Positions 1 through 6,721 of a DNA stretch of 9,590 nt are shown here, one piece after another. The stretch's first letter is position 1, and the number at the start of each line of letters is the position of its first letter. The notes below the pieces were generated by a model. That model did not search any database and was not told the origin of the DNA. It worked only from the letters and a program-made list of their open reading frames with translations. Location of the stretch: NCBI GenBank assembly GCA_021732895.1, contig JAKFWE010000231.1, positions 1-9,590 on the forward strand. Reading direction: 5' to 3'. This stretch comes from Allobosea sp. (GTDB taxonomy: Bacteria; Pseudomonadota; Alphaproteobacteria; Rhizobiales; Beijerinckiaceae). Made by a program: the position numbers and the translations under genes.

Positions 1-432
1 CTCGCCGGATTTCTGACGCTCGGTCTGCAACCCTTTTGCCAGCAACTAGTCAACGTGGTCGAGTTCGGCGGCACCGAGATCGCTGCCGGCCGGCTGATGA
101 ATCTGGGCCCCGAGGACGCGCTGATCGCGATCTCCTTCCCCCGCTACGCCACCGACGCCGTGCATCTGACGCGCTATGCCGCCGACCGCAGGGCGGCCAT
201 CGTGGCGCTGACCGACTCGGCCGCATCGCCGCTCGCGCCCCTGGCCGGCGAAGTCCTGATCGCCCGCAGCACCCATCCCGTGCTGTCGTCGAGCAATGTC
301 GCGGCGCTGCTGGTGATCGAGGCGCTGGTCACCGCGCTGATGGTCTCGAACGCCGACAATGTCGCCAAGGCGGCGCAGCTCACCGACGCCATTTCGACCT
401 ATCTGGTCTCGCAGACCTCCCGCGGGCGCTGA
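1..432 (+). CDS. MurR/RpiR-family regulator, C-terminal SIS domain (5' partial)
   Basis: This is the 3' end of a transcriptional regulator; the frame is open from base 1 and ends at TGA 430-432. The visible 143 residues match the sugar-isomerase (SIS) domain that senses phosphosugars or related metabolites in the MurR/RpiR family. Typical stretches are the segment LGPEDALIAISFPRYATDAV (a loop-strand motif resembling GDLLIGISFPRY), then AAIVALTDSAASPLAPLAGE, and the helix VAALLVIEALVTALM near the end. The N-terminal helix-turn-helix lies outside the window, so the DNA target cannot be judged. The gene converges on the ornithine cyclodeaminase gene and its last 34 bp overlap that gene's 3' end, so the two need not share a function. 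Family assignment is firm from the SIS pattern; the ligand is unknown. Confidence 0.85.
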   Translation, partial: LAGFLTLGLQPFCQQLVNVVEFGGTEIAAGRLMNLGPEDALIAISFPRYATDAVHLTRYAADRRAAIVALTDSAASPLAPLAGEVLIARSTHPVLSSSNVAALLVIEALVTALMVSNADNVAKAAQLTDAISTYLVSQTSRGR

Positions 433-1487
433 TGCGCGGCGGCCGGCCCTGCGCCCGCGCGCAGCAGCATCCCGAACAGATCGCGCGGCTCGTCGGGATC
501 GGCCAGCAGATCGAGTTCATCGTATTCGCCGGTGCGGGCGGCCTCGTCCGCGAGCCATCGCAGCGCCGAGAAATCCTCGATCGCGAAGCCCACCGAATCG
601 AACAGGGTGATCTGCCTTCCGTCGCGCCGTCCCTCAGCCTGTCCCGCCACGACCCGCCAGAGTTCGGTAACCGGGTGGTCGGGGGCGAGCTGCTGAATCT
701 CGCCCTCGATGCGCGTCTGGGGCGGGTATTCGACGAAGATGTCGCTGCGCCTCAGCACGTCGGCGTGAAGTTCGGTCTTGCCGGGGCAATCGCCGCCCAC
801 CGCGTTGATGTGGACGCCGGCGCCGACCATGTTGTCGGTCAGGATCGTGGCGTTCGCCTTGTCGGCGGTCGCCGTCGTGACGATCTGCGCCCCGAGCACC
901 GCGGCCTCGGCCGAGCCGCAGATGGCGATGTCGAACCCGAACCCGGCGAGGTTGCGCGCGCAGCGCGCGCTGGCCTCGGGGTCGATGTCGTAGAGCCGCA
1001 GATTGCCGACGCCGAGCACGGCCTTGAAGGCGAGCGCCTGGAACTCCGACTGCGCGCCGTTGCCGATCAGGGCCATGGTCCGGGCGCCGCGCGGGGCCAG
1101 ATGCCGGGCCGCCATGGCCGAGGTGGCGGCGGTGCGCAGCGCGGTCAGGATCGTCATTTCGCTGAAGAGCAGCGGATAGCCCGTCGCCACATCTGACAGC
1201 ACGCCGAAGGCGGTCACGGTCTGCCGTCCGTCGCGCGTGTTGCCGGGGTGGCCGTTGACGTATTTGAAGGCGTAGTGTCGCCCGTCGCTGGTCGGCATCA
1301 ACTCGATGACTCCGTCATGGCTGTGCGAGGCGACCCGCGCCGTCTTGTCGAACTGCTCCCACCGTCGGAAATCGGCTTCGATGCAGGCGGCGAGATCGGT
1401 GAGCACGCGTGCCACGCCGCGCTTGCCGACGATGCGCATCATCCGCTCGACGCTGACGAACCGGACGAGATTGAGCTTGCGGTCCAT
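399..1487 (-). CDS. ocd: Ornithine cyclodeaminase
   Basis: A 362-residue protein of usual family length that converts L-ornithine to L-proline and ammonia using bound NAD+, in the cytoplasm. Visible family signatures are KYVNGHPGN (about 75-83) in the substrate-binding part, the nucleotide-binding loop ALIGNGAQSEFQALAF (139-154) of the Rossmann domain, and AVGGDCPGKTEL (229-240). In known ornithine cyclodeaminases the aspartate of this last motif is catalytic. The closely related mu-crystallin and alanine-dehydrogenase branches usually lack the GGDCPGKTEL form, which favours a true ornithine enzyme. The ATG at 1487-1485 is preceded by AGGAG (complement of 1497-1501) at good spacing. Its start lies 2 bp after the arginase stop, so it is the second gene of a co-translated pair. 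The 3' end runs 34 bp into the convergent RpiR-type gene. Confidence 0.93.
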   Translation of the reverse strand: MDRKLNLVRFVSVERMMRIVGKRGVARVLTDLAACIEADFRRWEQFDKTARVASHSHDGVIELMPTSDGRHYAFKYVNGHPGNTRDGRQTVTAFGVLSDVATGYPLLFSEMTILTALRTAATSAMAARHLAPRGARTMALIGNGAQSEFQALAFKAVLGVGNLRLYDIDPEASARCARNLAGFGFDIAICGSAEAAVLGAQIVTTATADKANATILTDNMVGAGVHINAVGGDCPGKTELHADVLRRSDIFVEYPPQTRIEGEIQQLAPDHPVTELWRVVAGQAEGRRDGRQITLFDSVGFAIEDFSALRWLADEAARTGEYDELDLLADPDEPRDLFGMLLRAGAGPAAAHQRPREVCETR

Positions 1488-1489
1488 GG

Positions 1490-2419
1490 TCAGAAGCTCC
1501 TGGTCGGGCGGTCGAGCACGCTGCGGCCCATAAGGCTCGCCGTCAGATCGACCATCAGCCGCGCCGTGCGGCCGCGCTCGTCGAGGAACGGGTTGAGCTC
1601 GACGAGATCGAGGCTCGTGACGCGGCCGCTGTCATGGAGCATCTCCATGATCAGATGCGCCTCGCGGAAGGTCGCTCCGCCCGGCACGGTGGTGCCGACG
1701 CCCGGCGCGATGTCGGGATCGAGGAAATCGACGTCGAGACTGACATGCAGGACGCCATCCTGCGCCTCGACCTCGTCGAGGAAGCCTCGCAGCAGCACGG
1801 CGACGCCGTTCTCGTCGATGGCGCGCATGTCGTGGACGCGGACGCCGCTCTCGGCCAGCACCCGCCGCTCCGCCGGATCGACGCTGCGCAGCCCCATCAT
1901 GCAGACGCGCGCCGGATCGAGCGCGGCCGCCAGCGGCGGGAACGCGCCGGAAAAGCCCGGCAAGCCGAGCGCATAGCCCATCGGCACGCCGTGGAGATGT
2001 CCGCTTTCGGTCGTCTCCAGCGTGTGGAGGTCGGGATGGGCGTCGAGCCAGAGCACGAAGAGCTTGCGGCCGTTCTCCTTGGCGCGGCGGGCGTGGCCGG
2101 CCAGCGTGCCGGCCGCCAGGCTGTGATCGCCGCCGAGCACGATGGTCAGGCCCTGCGCGCTCGCCTCGTAGACCGCCTGCGACAGCGCCTCCGTCCAGGC
2201 CACGATCTCGGGCAGGGCCTGGATCGCGGGATTGGCATGGGTGACGTCCCGCGCCGGGGCCGGAACGATGTTGCCGTGGTCGATCACGCCATGGCCGAGC
2301 GATTGCAGCGCCGGCCCGATCCCGGCGGCGCGGAACGCGCTCGGCCCCATTTCGCAGCCGAGCCGCCCGGCGCCGTCCTGCACCGGTGCGCCGAGAAGAT
2401 TGCATATGGTCTGTTTCAT
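1490..2419 (-). CDS. rocF: Arginase
   Basis: A 309-residue ureohydrolase that cleaves L-arginine to L-ornithine and urea with a binuclear Mn centre. All metal-ligand motifs are visible: GGDHS (96-100), DAHPDLHT (126-133) and SLDVDFLDP (227-235), followed by the variant GTTVPGG loop. The C-terminal VELNPFLDERGRTA segment is typical of arginases. Agmatinase and formiminoglutamase share the fold, but the next gene is ornithine cyclodeaminase, which uses the product of arginase. I chose the ATG at 2419-2417 because GGGAGG (complement of 2426-2431) lies just upstream and because MKQTICNLLGAPVQDGAG is the normal arginase N-terminus. The frame stays open upstream to 2656, but that part is antisense to the Lrp gene and is not arginase-like. 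Confidence 0.93.
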   Translation of the reverse strand: MKQTICNLLGAPVQDGAGRLGCEMGPSAFRAAGIGPALQSLGHGVIDHGNIVPAPARDVTHANPAIQALPEIVAWTEALSQAVYEASAQGLTIVLGGDHSLAAGTLAGHARRAKENGRKLFVLWLDAHPDLHTLETTESGHLHGVPMGYALGLPGFSGAFPPLAAALDPARVCMMGLRSVDPAERRVLAESGVRVHDMRAIDENGVAVLLRGFLDEVEAQDGVLHVSLDVDFLDPDIAPGVGTTVPGGATFREAHLIMEMLHDSGRVTSLDLVELNPFLDERGRTARLMVDLTASLMGRSVLDRPTRSF

Positions 2420-2543
2420 CCGCTGCCTCCCGAGATCGACCTCTAGAGGACGGCGTCGGCGGGCTGAAGCCACCAGATTGGCACGAATGGCAAGCTCTTC
2501 TATCACTATGGTCGACTGATTTGAGCAATTGGAAAAACGCGCC
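2420..2543. promoter_or_regulatory. Divergent promoter region, arginase operon / Lrp-type regulator
   Basis: This 124-bp region is noticeably more AT-rich than its surroundings and separates the arginase operon from the regulator. On the plus strand TTGGCA (2478-2483), a 17-bp spacer and TATCAC (2501-2506) form a plausible sigma-70-type promoter for the regulator. On the minus strand the complement offers TTGCTC, 17 bp, TGATAG (about 2524 down to 2496) as a weaker candidate for arginase. The AT-rich ATTTGAGCAATTGG block (2519-2532) is the kind of loosely symmetric site Lrp-type proteins bind. Promoter boxes are by eye; no transcript data. Confidence 0.45.
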
Positions 2544-2999
2544 ATGGACGCCCTCGACCGCCGCCTGATCACGCTGCTGCGCCATGACGGCCGACGGGGC
2601 GTGTCGGATCTCGCGCTCGCGCTGGGCGTATCGCGCGCCACGGTGAGGGCGCGCATGGAGCGGCTGGAGAAGGCGGGCGAGATCGTCGGCTACACGGTGA
2701 TCCTGCGGGCCGACGCGGTGTCGGCCCCCGTGCGGGGCATCACGCTGATCGAGGTGGAAGGGCGCGCCAAGGATCGCGTCGTGGCGTCCCTGACGGGTTT
2801 CGCCGAGGTCACCGCGATCCACACCACCAGCGGCAAATGGGATCTCGTCGCCGAACTCGGCGCCGACGGCCTGACCGCGCTCGACGACGTCCTGACCCGG
2901 ATGCGTCTGATCCCCGGCATCGCCGCATCGGAAACCCATCTGCTGCTGGCGACGCCGCGCAGCAGCCGGGCGGGGCTCGGGCCGCGCGAACCGGCTTGA
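2544..2999 (+). CDS. Lrp/AsnC-family transcriptional regulator
   Basis: A 151-residue regulator of normal family length. The N-terminal winged helix-turn-helix begins with the classic MDALDRRLITLLRHDGR and continues through LALALGVSRATVRARMERLE (about 23-42). The C-terminal RAM/AsnC ligand-binding domain includes ITLIEVEG and TSGKWDLVAEL, the latter matching the usual sG-dyDl core. Such proteins bind amino acids and commonly activate the neighbouring catabolic operon. Being divergent from arginase-ornithine cyclodeaminase, this one likely responds to arginine or ornithine (inference from position). I chose ATG 2544 because family members usually begin a few residues before LD-x-x-D and GGA (2531-2533) lies at acceptable spacing. 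A TTG at 2529 would add five residues and cannot be excluded. The last roughly 15 residues are a variable tail. Confidence 0.9.
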   Translation: MDALDRRLITLLRHDGRRGVSDLALALGVSRATVRARMERLEKAGEIVGYTVILRADAVSAPVRGITLIEVEGRAKDRVVASLTGFAEVTAIHTTSGKWDLVAELGADGLTALDDVLTRMRLIPGIAASETHLLLATPRSSRAGLGPREPA

Positions 3000-3168
3000 A
3001 GTCAGCAGAGGCGCGGCCGCGATCGCGAGCCAGGTGGCGTGAGACGGGCGACCCGAGTTCGTCGTCGCCAAGATCGGTGGAGGTCCCCTCCCGTACCAGC
3101 CGCTCAACCCACTGGGGCCGAACTCCTGGTGACTGCCGCACCGCCAAAAAAGATGGCGGGCCATCTGG
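3000..3168. other. Intergenic stretch with small hairpins, no gene recognised
   Basis: This stretch lies between the 3' ends of the Lrp-type and LacI-type genes. Six-frame reading gives no recognisable protein. It holds an inverted repeat at 3141-3159 (CCGCCA, 7-nt A-rich loop, TGGCGG). A second hairpin, GATGGC-GG-GCCATC at 3152-3165, overlaps it, so the two cannot form together. On the minus strand the first hairpin has its T-run in the loop rather than after the stem, so it is a poor rho-independent terminator. It could still help end either converging transcript. Confidence 0.35.
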
Positions 3169-4200
3169 TCAGCGCGACGATCGATCAACGATCTCATGGT
3201 CGAGGATGATCCGGCGCGGCGCGGTCCCTTCGATCATGCGGACGACCGCATCGCCATAAGCCTGGTAAGGGATGCGCACGGATGACAGCCAGGGCGCAAC
3301 CCAGGGGTTGAGAGGATTGTCGTCGAACCCCAGGAGCCGTGGCATCGCGCCGGGAGCCAGCCCCGCCTCGACCAGTCCGCGATGGGCGCCGAAGGCAATC
3401 ATGTCGCTGGCGCAGATGATGCCGGCCGGCAGGGTATTGCCCGCGAGCAGGGCGGCCGCCGCACGGTGGCCTATTTCCAGATGCTCGGCTCCGGCGCTGG
3501 TCAAAAAGCGCTCGGGCGAGAGAGCCGCGCCGGCTGCCGCGAAGGCCGCGCCGATGCCGCCGAGCCGGTCGACCGTGGCCGACGAACCGAGATGGCCATG
3601 GACTACCACGATGTCCGTGAGGCCGCGCGCGAGGAAGAAGCCGGCCGCATCCTGTCCGGCCTTGGCATTGTCGATGCCGATGAAAGGCTCGCCGTCATCG
3701 TCCGGACAGCGCCGGTTGACAAAGATCAGCGGCTCGCCGGCGTCGCGCATCGCCGCGAGACCGGGGCTCGCCACCGCGCCGAGCAGCACCGTCGCGCGCA
3801 CCAGATGGGAGCGCATCTCAAGCAGATATTCGTCCTGCAATTCGGCCCGGTCATGGCTGTCGCACAGCGCCAGCACGAGACCGCGCTCGCGCAGCGCGAC
3901 CTCGACCGAGGCCGCGATCGCCGTCATCGCCGGGTTGGCGAGATTTGCCGCGATCACCGCCACCAGCCGGCTCTGCCGCTGGCGCAGCGAGCGGCCGGCA
4001 CTGCTGGGCCGGTAGCCGAGTTCGGTGATCGCCGCCCTGACACGCGCCACCGTCTCCGGCGAGGCCATGTTGGCGACGCCGTTGACCACGCGCGAGACGG
4101 TCGCGATCGACACCTGCGCGCGCGCCGCCACCGCGCGGATCGATACGCCGCGCTCGGTCACTCTTCCATCGCGAACGGATTTCTCAGGCTTTCTGGACAC
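3169..4200 (-). CDS. LacI-family transcriptional repressor
   Basis: A 343-residue repressor of full family length. The N-terminal helix-turn-helix is VSIRAVAARAQVSIATVSRV (19-38), followed by VNG and the hinge YRPSSAGRSLR (63-73). The periplasmic-binding-protein-like core spans about 78-335, with ICASDMIAFGAHRGL and LLGFDDNP, the usual carbohydrate-effector signatures. It is divergent from the sugar ABC operon, and a LacI-type palindrome lies in the shared region, so it most likely represses that operon until an imported sugar or derivative binds. Autoregulation is plausible. The start is GTG at 4200-4198, supported by AGAGG five bases upstream on the minus strand. An internal GTG at codon 14 also leaves the helix-turn-helix intact, but has no comparable ribosome binding site. 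The effector is not predictable from sequence. Confidence 0.93.
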   Translation of the reverse strand: MSRKPEKSVRDGRVTERGVSIRAVAARAQVSIATVSRVVNGVANMASPETVARVRAAITELGYRPSSAGRSLRQRQSRLVAVIAANLANPAMTAIAASVEVALRERGLVLALCDSHDRAELQDEYLLEMRSHLVRATVLLGAVASPGLAAMRDAGEPLIFVNRRCPDDDGEPFIGIDNAKAGQDAAGFFLARGLTDIVVVHGHLGSSATVDRLGGIGAAFAAAGAALSPERFLTSAGAEHLEIGHRAAAALLAGNTLPAGIICASDMIAFGAHRGLVEAGLAPGAMPRLLGFDDNPLNPWVAPWLSSVRIPYQAYGDAVVRMIEGTAPRRIILDHEIVDRSSR

Positions 4201-4234
4201 TTGCGCCTCTTTTCATCCGCCTGTCGCAGGCCCC

Positions 4235-4264
4235 TTGATGTGTTGATCGGATTGGTCTTATGAT
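4235..4264 (+). promoter_or_regulatory. Predicted promoter of the sugar ABC operon
   Basis: TTGATG at 4235-4240, an 18-bp spacer and TATGAT at 4259-4264 (five of six bases match TATAAT) make a good sigma-70-like promoter. The start point would fall near 4270-4272, at the edge of the LacI-type palindrome. On the minus strand TTGACT (complement of 4266-4271) could be the -35 box for the lacI-type gene, but I see no convincing -10 partner. Called by eye. Confidence 0.55.
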
Positions 4265-4270
4265 TAGTCA

Positions 4271-4286
4271 ACGAAAACGTTTACGT
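4271..4286. promoter_or_regulatory. LacI-family operator palindrome
   Basis: The sequence ACGAAAACGTTTACGT is an inverted repeat with seven of eight symmetric pairs matched; only 4274/4283 mismatch. Its centre, AAACGTTT with the CG dyad step, is the typical operator form of LacI/GalR-family repressors. It lies immediately downstream of the predicted -10 box, over the expected transcription start, where binding would block initiation of the ABC operon. It also abuts a TTGACT box facing the repressor gene, which would permit autoregulation. Confidence 0.7.
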
Positions 4287-4323
4287 AATCGATCAACGAT
4301 TGCGGATCTTGGGAGGATCGACC

Positions 4324-5604
4324 ATGCGACTGGCCAAGTGTCTCGGCGGCGTCGTTGCCGCCATGCTGATCTCCGCGCCGCTGAAGGCACAGGAGCTGAC
4401 GATCTGGCATGATCTCGGCGAGAACGGGATCAAGTGGTTCCAGGCCGCCGGGGCGGAATTCGCCAAGGGCAAGCCGGGCGTCACCGTGCGCTCGCTGTCC
4501 TACCCGACCGACCAGTGGTTCGGCCGCGTCATCGGCGCGCTCAACACGAACACCGCGCCGGACCTGATCTTCAACAATTACGAGCGCGTCATCCGCATCG
4601 AGACCCAGACCGCCAAGGTCATGGACCTGAAATCGGTGCTCGCGGACGTCGCGGACAGGAGCTTCCTGGCCGAGGACGACCTCAAGGTCGCGACCTATAA
4701 AGGCAAGATGATCATCCTGCCGGCCCAGCGCGTGCAGATGGCGCTCGGCGTGCGCAAGAGCTGGCTCGACAAGACCGGCGAGAAATTCCCCGAGACCTGG
4801 GACGACGCCAAGCGGATCGCGACGAAGTTCCGCGACGCCGACCCCGATGGAAACGGCCGCGCCGACACCTTCGGCTTCGCGCTTCAGGCCGCCAAGCCGC
4901 GCGACCTGATCCATATGCTCGATCTCTTCACCTTCGGCTCGGGCCTGCGCCACACGCTGATCGATCCGGACGGCAAGATCACCATCGACCAGCCCAAGCA
5001 CGCGCAGGTGCTGGAGGAGTTCCTCAAGACCTATTCGTCCTACAAGTTCGTCGCGCCCGACACGATCAACCACTCCTTCAACGAGATGTACCAGGTCATC
5101 GAGGGCGGCCGCGCCGGCATGTTCCGCGTCGGCGACTGGAACGTGCGCAAATGGGACGGCGCGAATGTACTCAACGGCGATTTCGTCTCCGGACCCTGGC
5201 CCCGCTTCAGCGAGGGCGAGAAGAACGCTGTGGTGATCGGCGGCATGCGCGGCGTCGCCGTGCCCGAGAACGCGCCAAACAAGGCGCTCGCCGTCGAGTT
5301 CGCGAAATTCCTGCTCGGCAAGCAGGCTCAGCAGGCCTCGCTGGAGACGGTCGGCGCGGGCGTTCGCAAGGATCTCGACGTCTCCAGGCTCTCCGAGCGC
5401 CAGCAGTATTTCGCCAAGGCGGAGGCGCGGCTCGTCGCCTACGATTTCCCCGAGTCGATCCACGCCTTCTATCCGGAGCTGGAAGCAGCCTTCCACCGCA
5501 AGCTGCTCGGCGGGCTCGCCAATCCGCCGGCCGACTGGAAGCCCTTCATCACTGATACGGCCAAGGAAATGCGCGAGCTCGCGGCCAAGCTCGCCAAGGG
5601 GTGA
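4324..5604 (+). CDS. Carbohydrate ABC transporter substrate-binding protein
   Basis: A 426-residue periplasmic binding protein of the family-1 (MalE/UgpB-like) extracellular solute-binding type. The signal peptide is MRLAKCLGGVVAAMLISAPL followed by KA, with likely cleavage after LKA before QELTIW. The mature protein starts with the usual strand LTIWHD. PDLIFNNYE (about 79-87) and TGEKFPETWDDAKRIATKF (151-169) are typical lobe features. Residues 171-181, DADPDGNGRAD, form an EF-hand/dockerin-like calcium loop, as seen in a subset of these binding proteins. Later landmarks are GRAGMFRVGDWN and KALAVEFAKFLLGKQAQQ. The ATG at 4324 is set by GGAGG at 4312-4316; an in-frame TTG at 4300 lies upstream of that site and is rejected. 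It is the first gene of the operon under the LacI-type repressor. The ligand is unknown; the downstream GH2 remnant hints at a glycoside or uronide. Confidence 0.92.
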   Translation: MRLAKCLGGVVAAMLISAPLKAQELTIWHDLGENGIKWFQAAGAEFAKGKPGVTVRSLSYPTDQWFGRVIGALNTNTAPDLIFNNYERVIRIETQTAKVMDLKSVLADVADRSFLAEDDLKVATYKGKMIILPAQRVQMALGVRKSWLDKTGEKFPETWDDAKRIATKFRDADPDGNGRADTFGFALQAAKPRDLIHMLDLFTFGSGLRHTLIDPDGKITIDQPKHAQVLEEFLKTYSSYKFVAPDTINHSFNEMYQVIEGGRAGMFRVGDWNVRKWDGANVLNGDFVSGPWPRFSEGEKNAVVIGGMRGVAVPENAPNKALAVEFAKFLLGKQAQQASLETVGAGVRKDLDVSRLSERQQYFAKAEARLVAYDFPESIHAFYPELEAAFHRKLLGGLANPPADWKPFITDTAKEMRELAAKLAKG

Positions 5605-5636
5605 GCGCCAGCCGCTCGCCGCACGGAAACACCGCC

Positions 5637-5736
5637 GTCATCCCGGGCGCAGCGAAGCGGAGAGCCGGGATCCATTCCGGAACGGTTCAGGAATGGATCC
5701 CGGATCGGCGCGGCTCCGCCGCTTGTCCGGGATGAC
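5637..5736. repeat. 100-bp imperfect palindromic intergenic repeat
   Basis: The element begins GTCATCCCGG and ends CCGGGATGAC, so its termini are inverted repeats. Its core is a perfect 14-bp inverted repeat, CCGGGATCCATTCC (5665-5678) against GGAATGGATCCCGG (5690-5703), with an 11-nt loop. The intermediate arms pair partially (AGCGAAGCGGAG against the GGCTCCGCCGCTT side). I recall similar GTCATCCCGG-type palindromes being common between genes of Hyphomicrobiales such as Bosea and Bradyrhizobium, so this is probably a dispersed repeat of that kind. In RNA it would fold into a long hairpin between the binding-protein and permease genes, where it could stabilise the upstream message or lower downstream expression. 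Confidence 0.8.
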
Positions 5737-5791
5737 CGCGTTCGTTTGGCAAACAGTCAGCATCTGACAAACCGGCAATCCGGATTCCGCC

Positions 5792-6721
5792 ATGACCAGC
5801 GCCACCCTCCCATTGCCGCGCGAACGCAGCGGCTTCGGCCTGCGCCTGGGGCAGGCCTGGGAGCACCGCGTCTTCTATCTCTTCGTCGCGCCCTTCGCGG
5901 CGCTGACGATCCTGTTCGGCATCTGGCCGATCCTGCTCTCGATCCAGGTTTCGTTCACGGCGTCCGCCAGCGCGCTCAAGCCCGACCCCGTCTATGTCGG
6001 TCTCGCCAATTACGCAGCCGTGCTGGCCGACCCGGTCTTCCTCGCCTCGCTGGCGCGCACGCTGCTCTACACGGCGCTGTCGGTGGTCGCGAATCTCGCC
6101 TTCGCGCTCGGCTTCGCGACGCTGCTCGATTCGACCCTGCTGAGGCGCGGCAACCTGTTCTTCCGGCTCGCCATCTTCCTGCCGGTGGTGACGCCGGACG
6201 TCGCCGGCTATGTCGTCTGGCGCTGGCTCTACGACCGCTCCTTCGGGGCGATCAACGCCGGGCTCGATCTCGTCGGCCTGCCGGCCTTCGGGGGCCTGTC
6301 GAACCCGAACACGGCCATGCTCGCGGTGCTGATCGCCGAGCTCTGGCACCATGCCGGCTTCTACGTGATCATCTTTCTCGCCAATCTCTCGATCCGCGAC
6401 AAGGCGCTGGAGGAGGCCGCCCATATCGACGGCGCGACCACCTGGCAGCGCTGGCGCTATGTGATCCTGCCGCAGCTCAGGCCAGCGCTGTTGATCAACA
6501 CGGTCTACGCGCTGATCCAGTTCCTGAAAACCTTCACCGTCGTGGTGGTGATGACCAAGGGCGGGCCGAGCGACCAGACCAATTTCGTCAGCTACTACGC
6601 CTATCAGCTCTTCGACCAGGGCCGCTATGGCGAGGCGACCGCGATGGCCTCGATCCTGTTCGCGATCGTCATCGCCATCTCGCTGACCGCCTTCAGGATC
6701 GGCGACCGGAGGGTCGGATGA
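5792..6721 (+). CDS. Carbohydrate ABC transporter permease, MalF/UgpA type
   Basis: A 309-residue inner-membrane permease of usual length with about six membrane helices, e.g. VFYLFVAPFAALTILFGIWP (27-46) and an equally hydrophobic run near 91-111. The cytoplasmic loop contacting the ATPase is present: EEAAHIDGATTWQRWRYVI (207-225) followed by LPQLRP. FLKTFTVVVVMTKGGPS is the typical late segment of MalF-like subunits. The ATG at 5792 has no clear ribosome binding site (only GGA at 5783-5785). An in-frame TGA at 5765-5767 rules out a much earlier start. The gene follows the binding-protein gene after 187 bp that contain the palindromic repeat. Its stop overlaps the next start as ATGA. Confidence 0.92.
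   Translation: MTSATLPLPRERSGFGLRLGQAWEHRVFYLFVAPFAALTILFGIWPILLSIQVSFTASASALKPDPVYVGLANYAAVLADPVFLASLARTLLYTALSVVANLAFALGFATLLDSTLLRRGNLFFRLAIFLPVVTPDVAGYVVWRWLYDRSFGAINAGLDLVGLPAFGGLSNPNTAMLAVLIAELWHHAGFYVIIFLANLSIRDKALEEAAHIDGATTWQRWRYVILPQLRPALLINTVYALIQFLKTFTVVVVMTKGGPSDQTNFVSYYAYQLFDQGRYGEATAMASILFAIVIAISLTAFRIGDRRVG

Noticed and set aside
36..1196. Long plus-strand open frame (386 codons) opposite ornithine cyclodeaminase
   Set aside because: Arginine/glycine/aspartate-rich low-complexity translation, antisense to a well-supported enzyme; a GC-rich shadow.
1632..3197. 521-codon minus-strand open frame
   Set aside because: It runs through arginase in the wrong frame and antisense to the Lrp-type gene; the translation has no family pattern.
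3181..4300. 12-mer TCGATCAACGAT at 3181-3192 and again at 4289-4300
   Set aside because: A repeated 12-mer is expected by chance a few times in a 9.6-kb window; neither copy has clear symmetry or equivalent context.
4300..4323. TTG start extending the binding protein by eight residues
   Set aside because: The extension contains the ribosome binding site GGAGG itself and would disturb the signal peptide; ATG 4324 is preferred.
4264..5496. 410-codon minus-strand open frame opposite the binding-protein gene
   Set aside because: A mirror frame of a gene with a clear signal peptide, ribosome binding site and family motifs.
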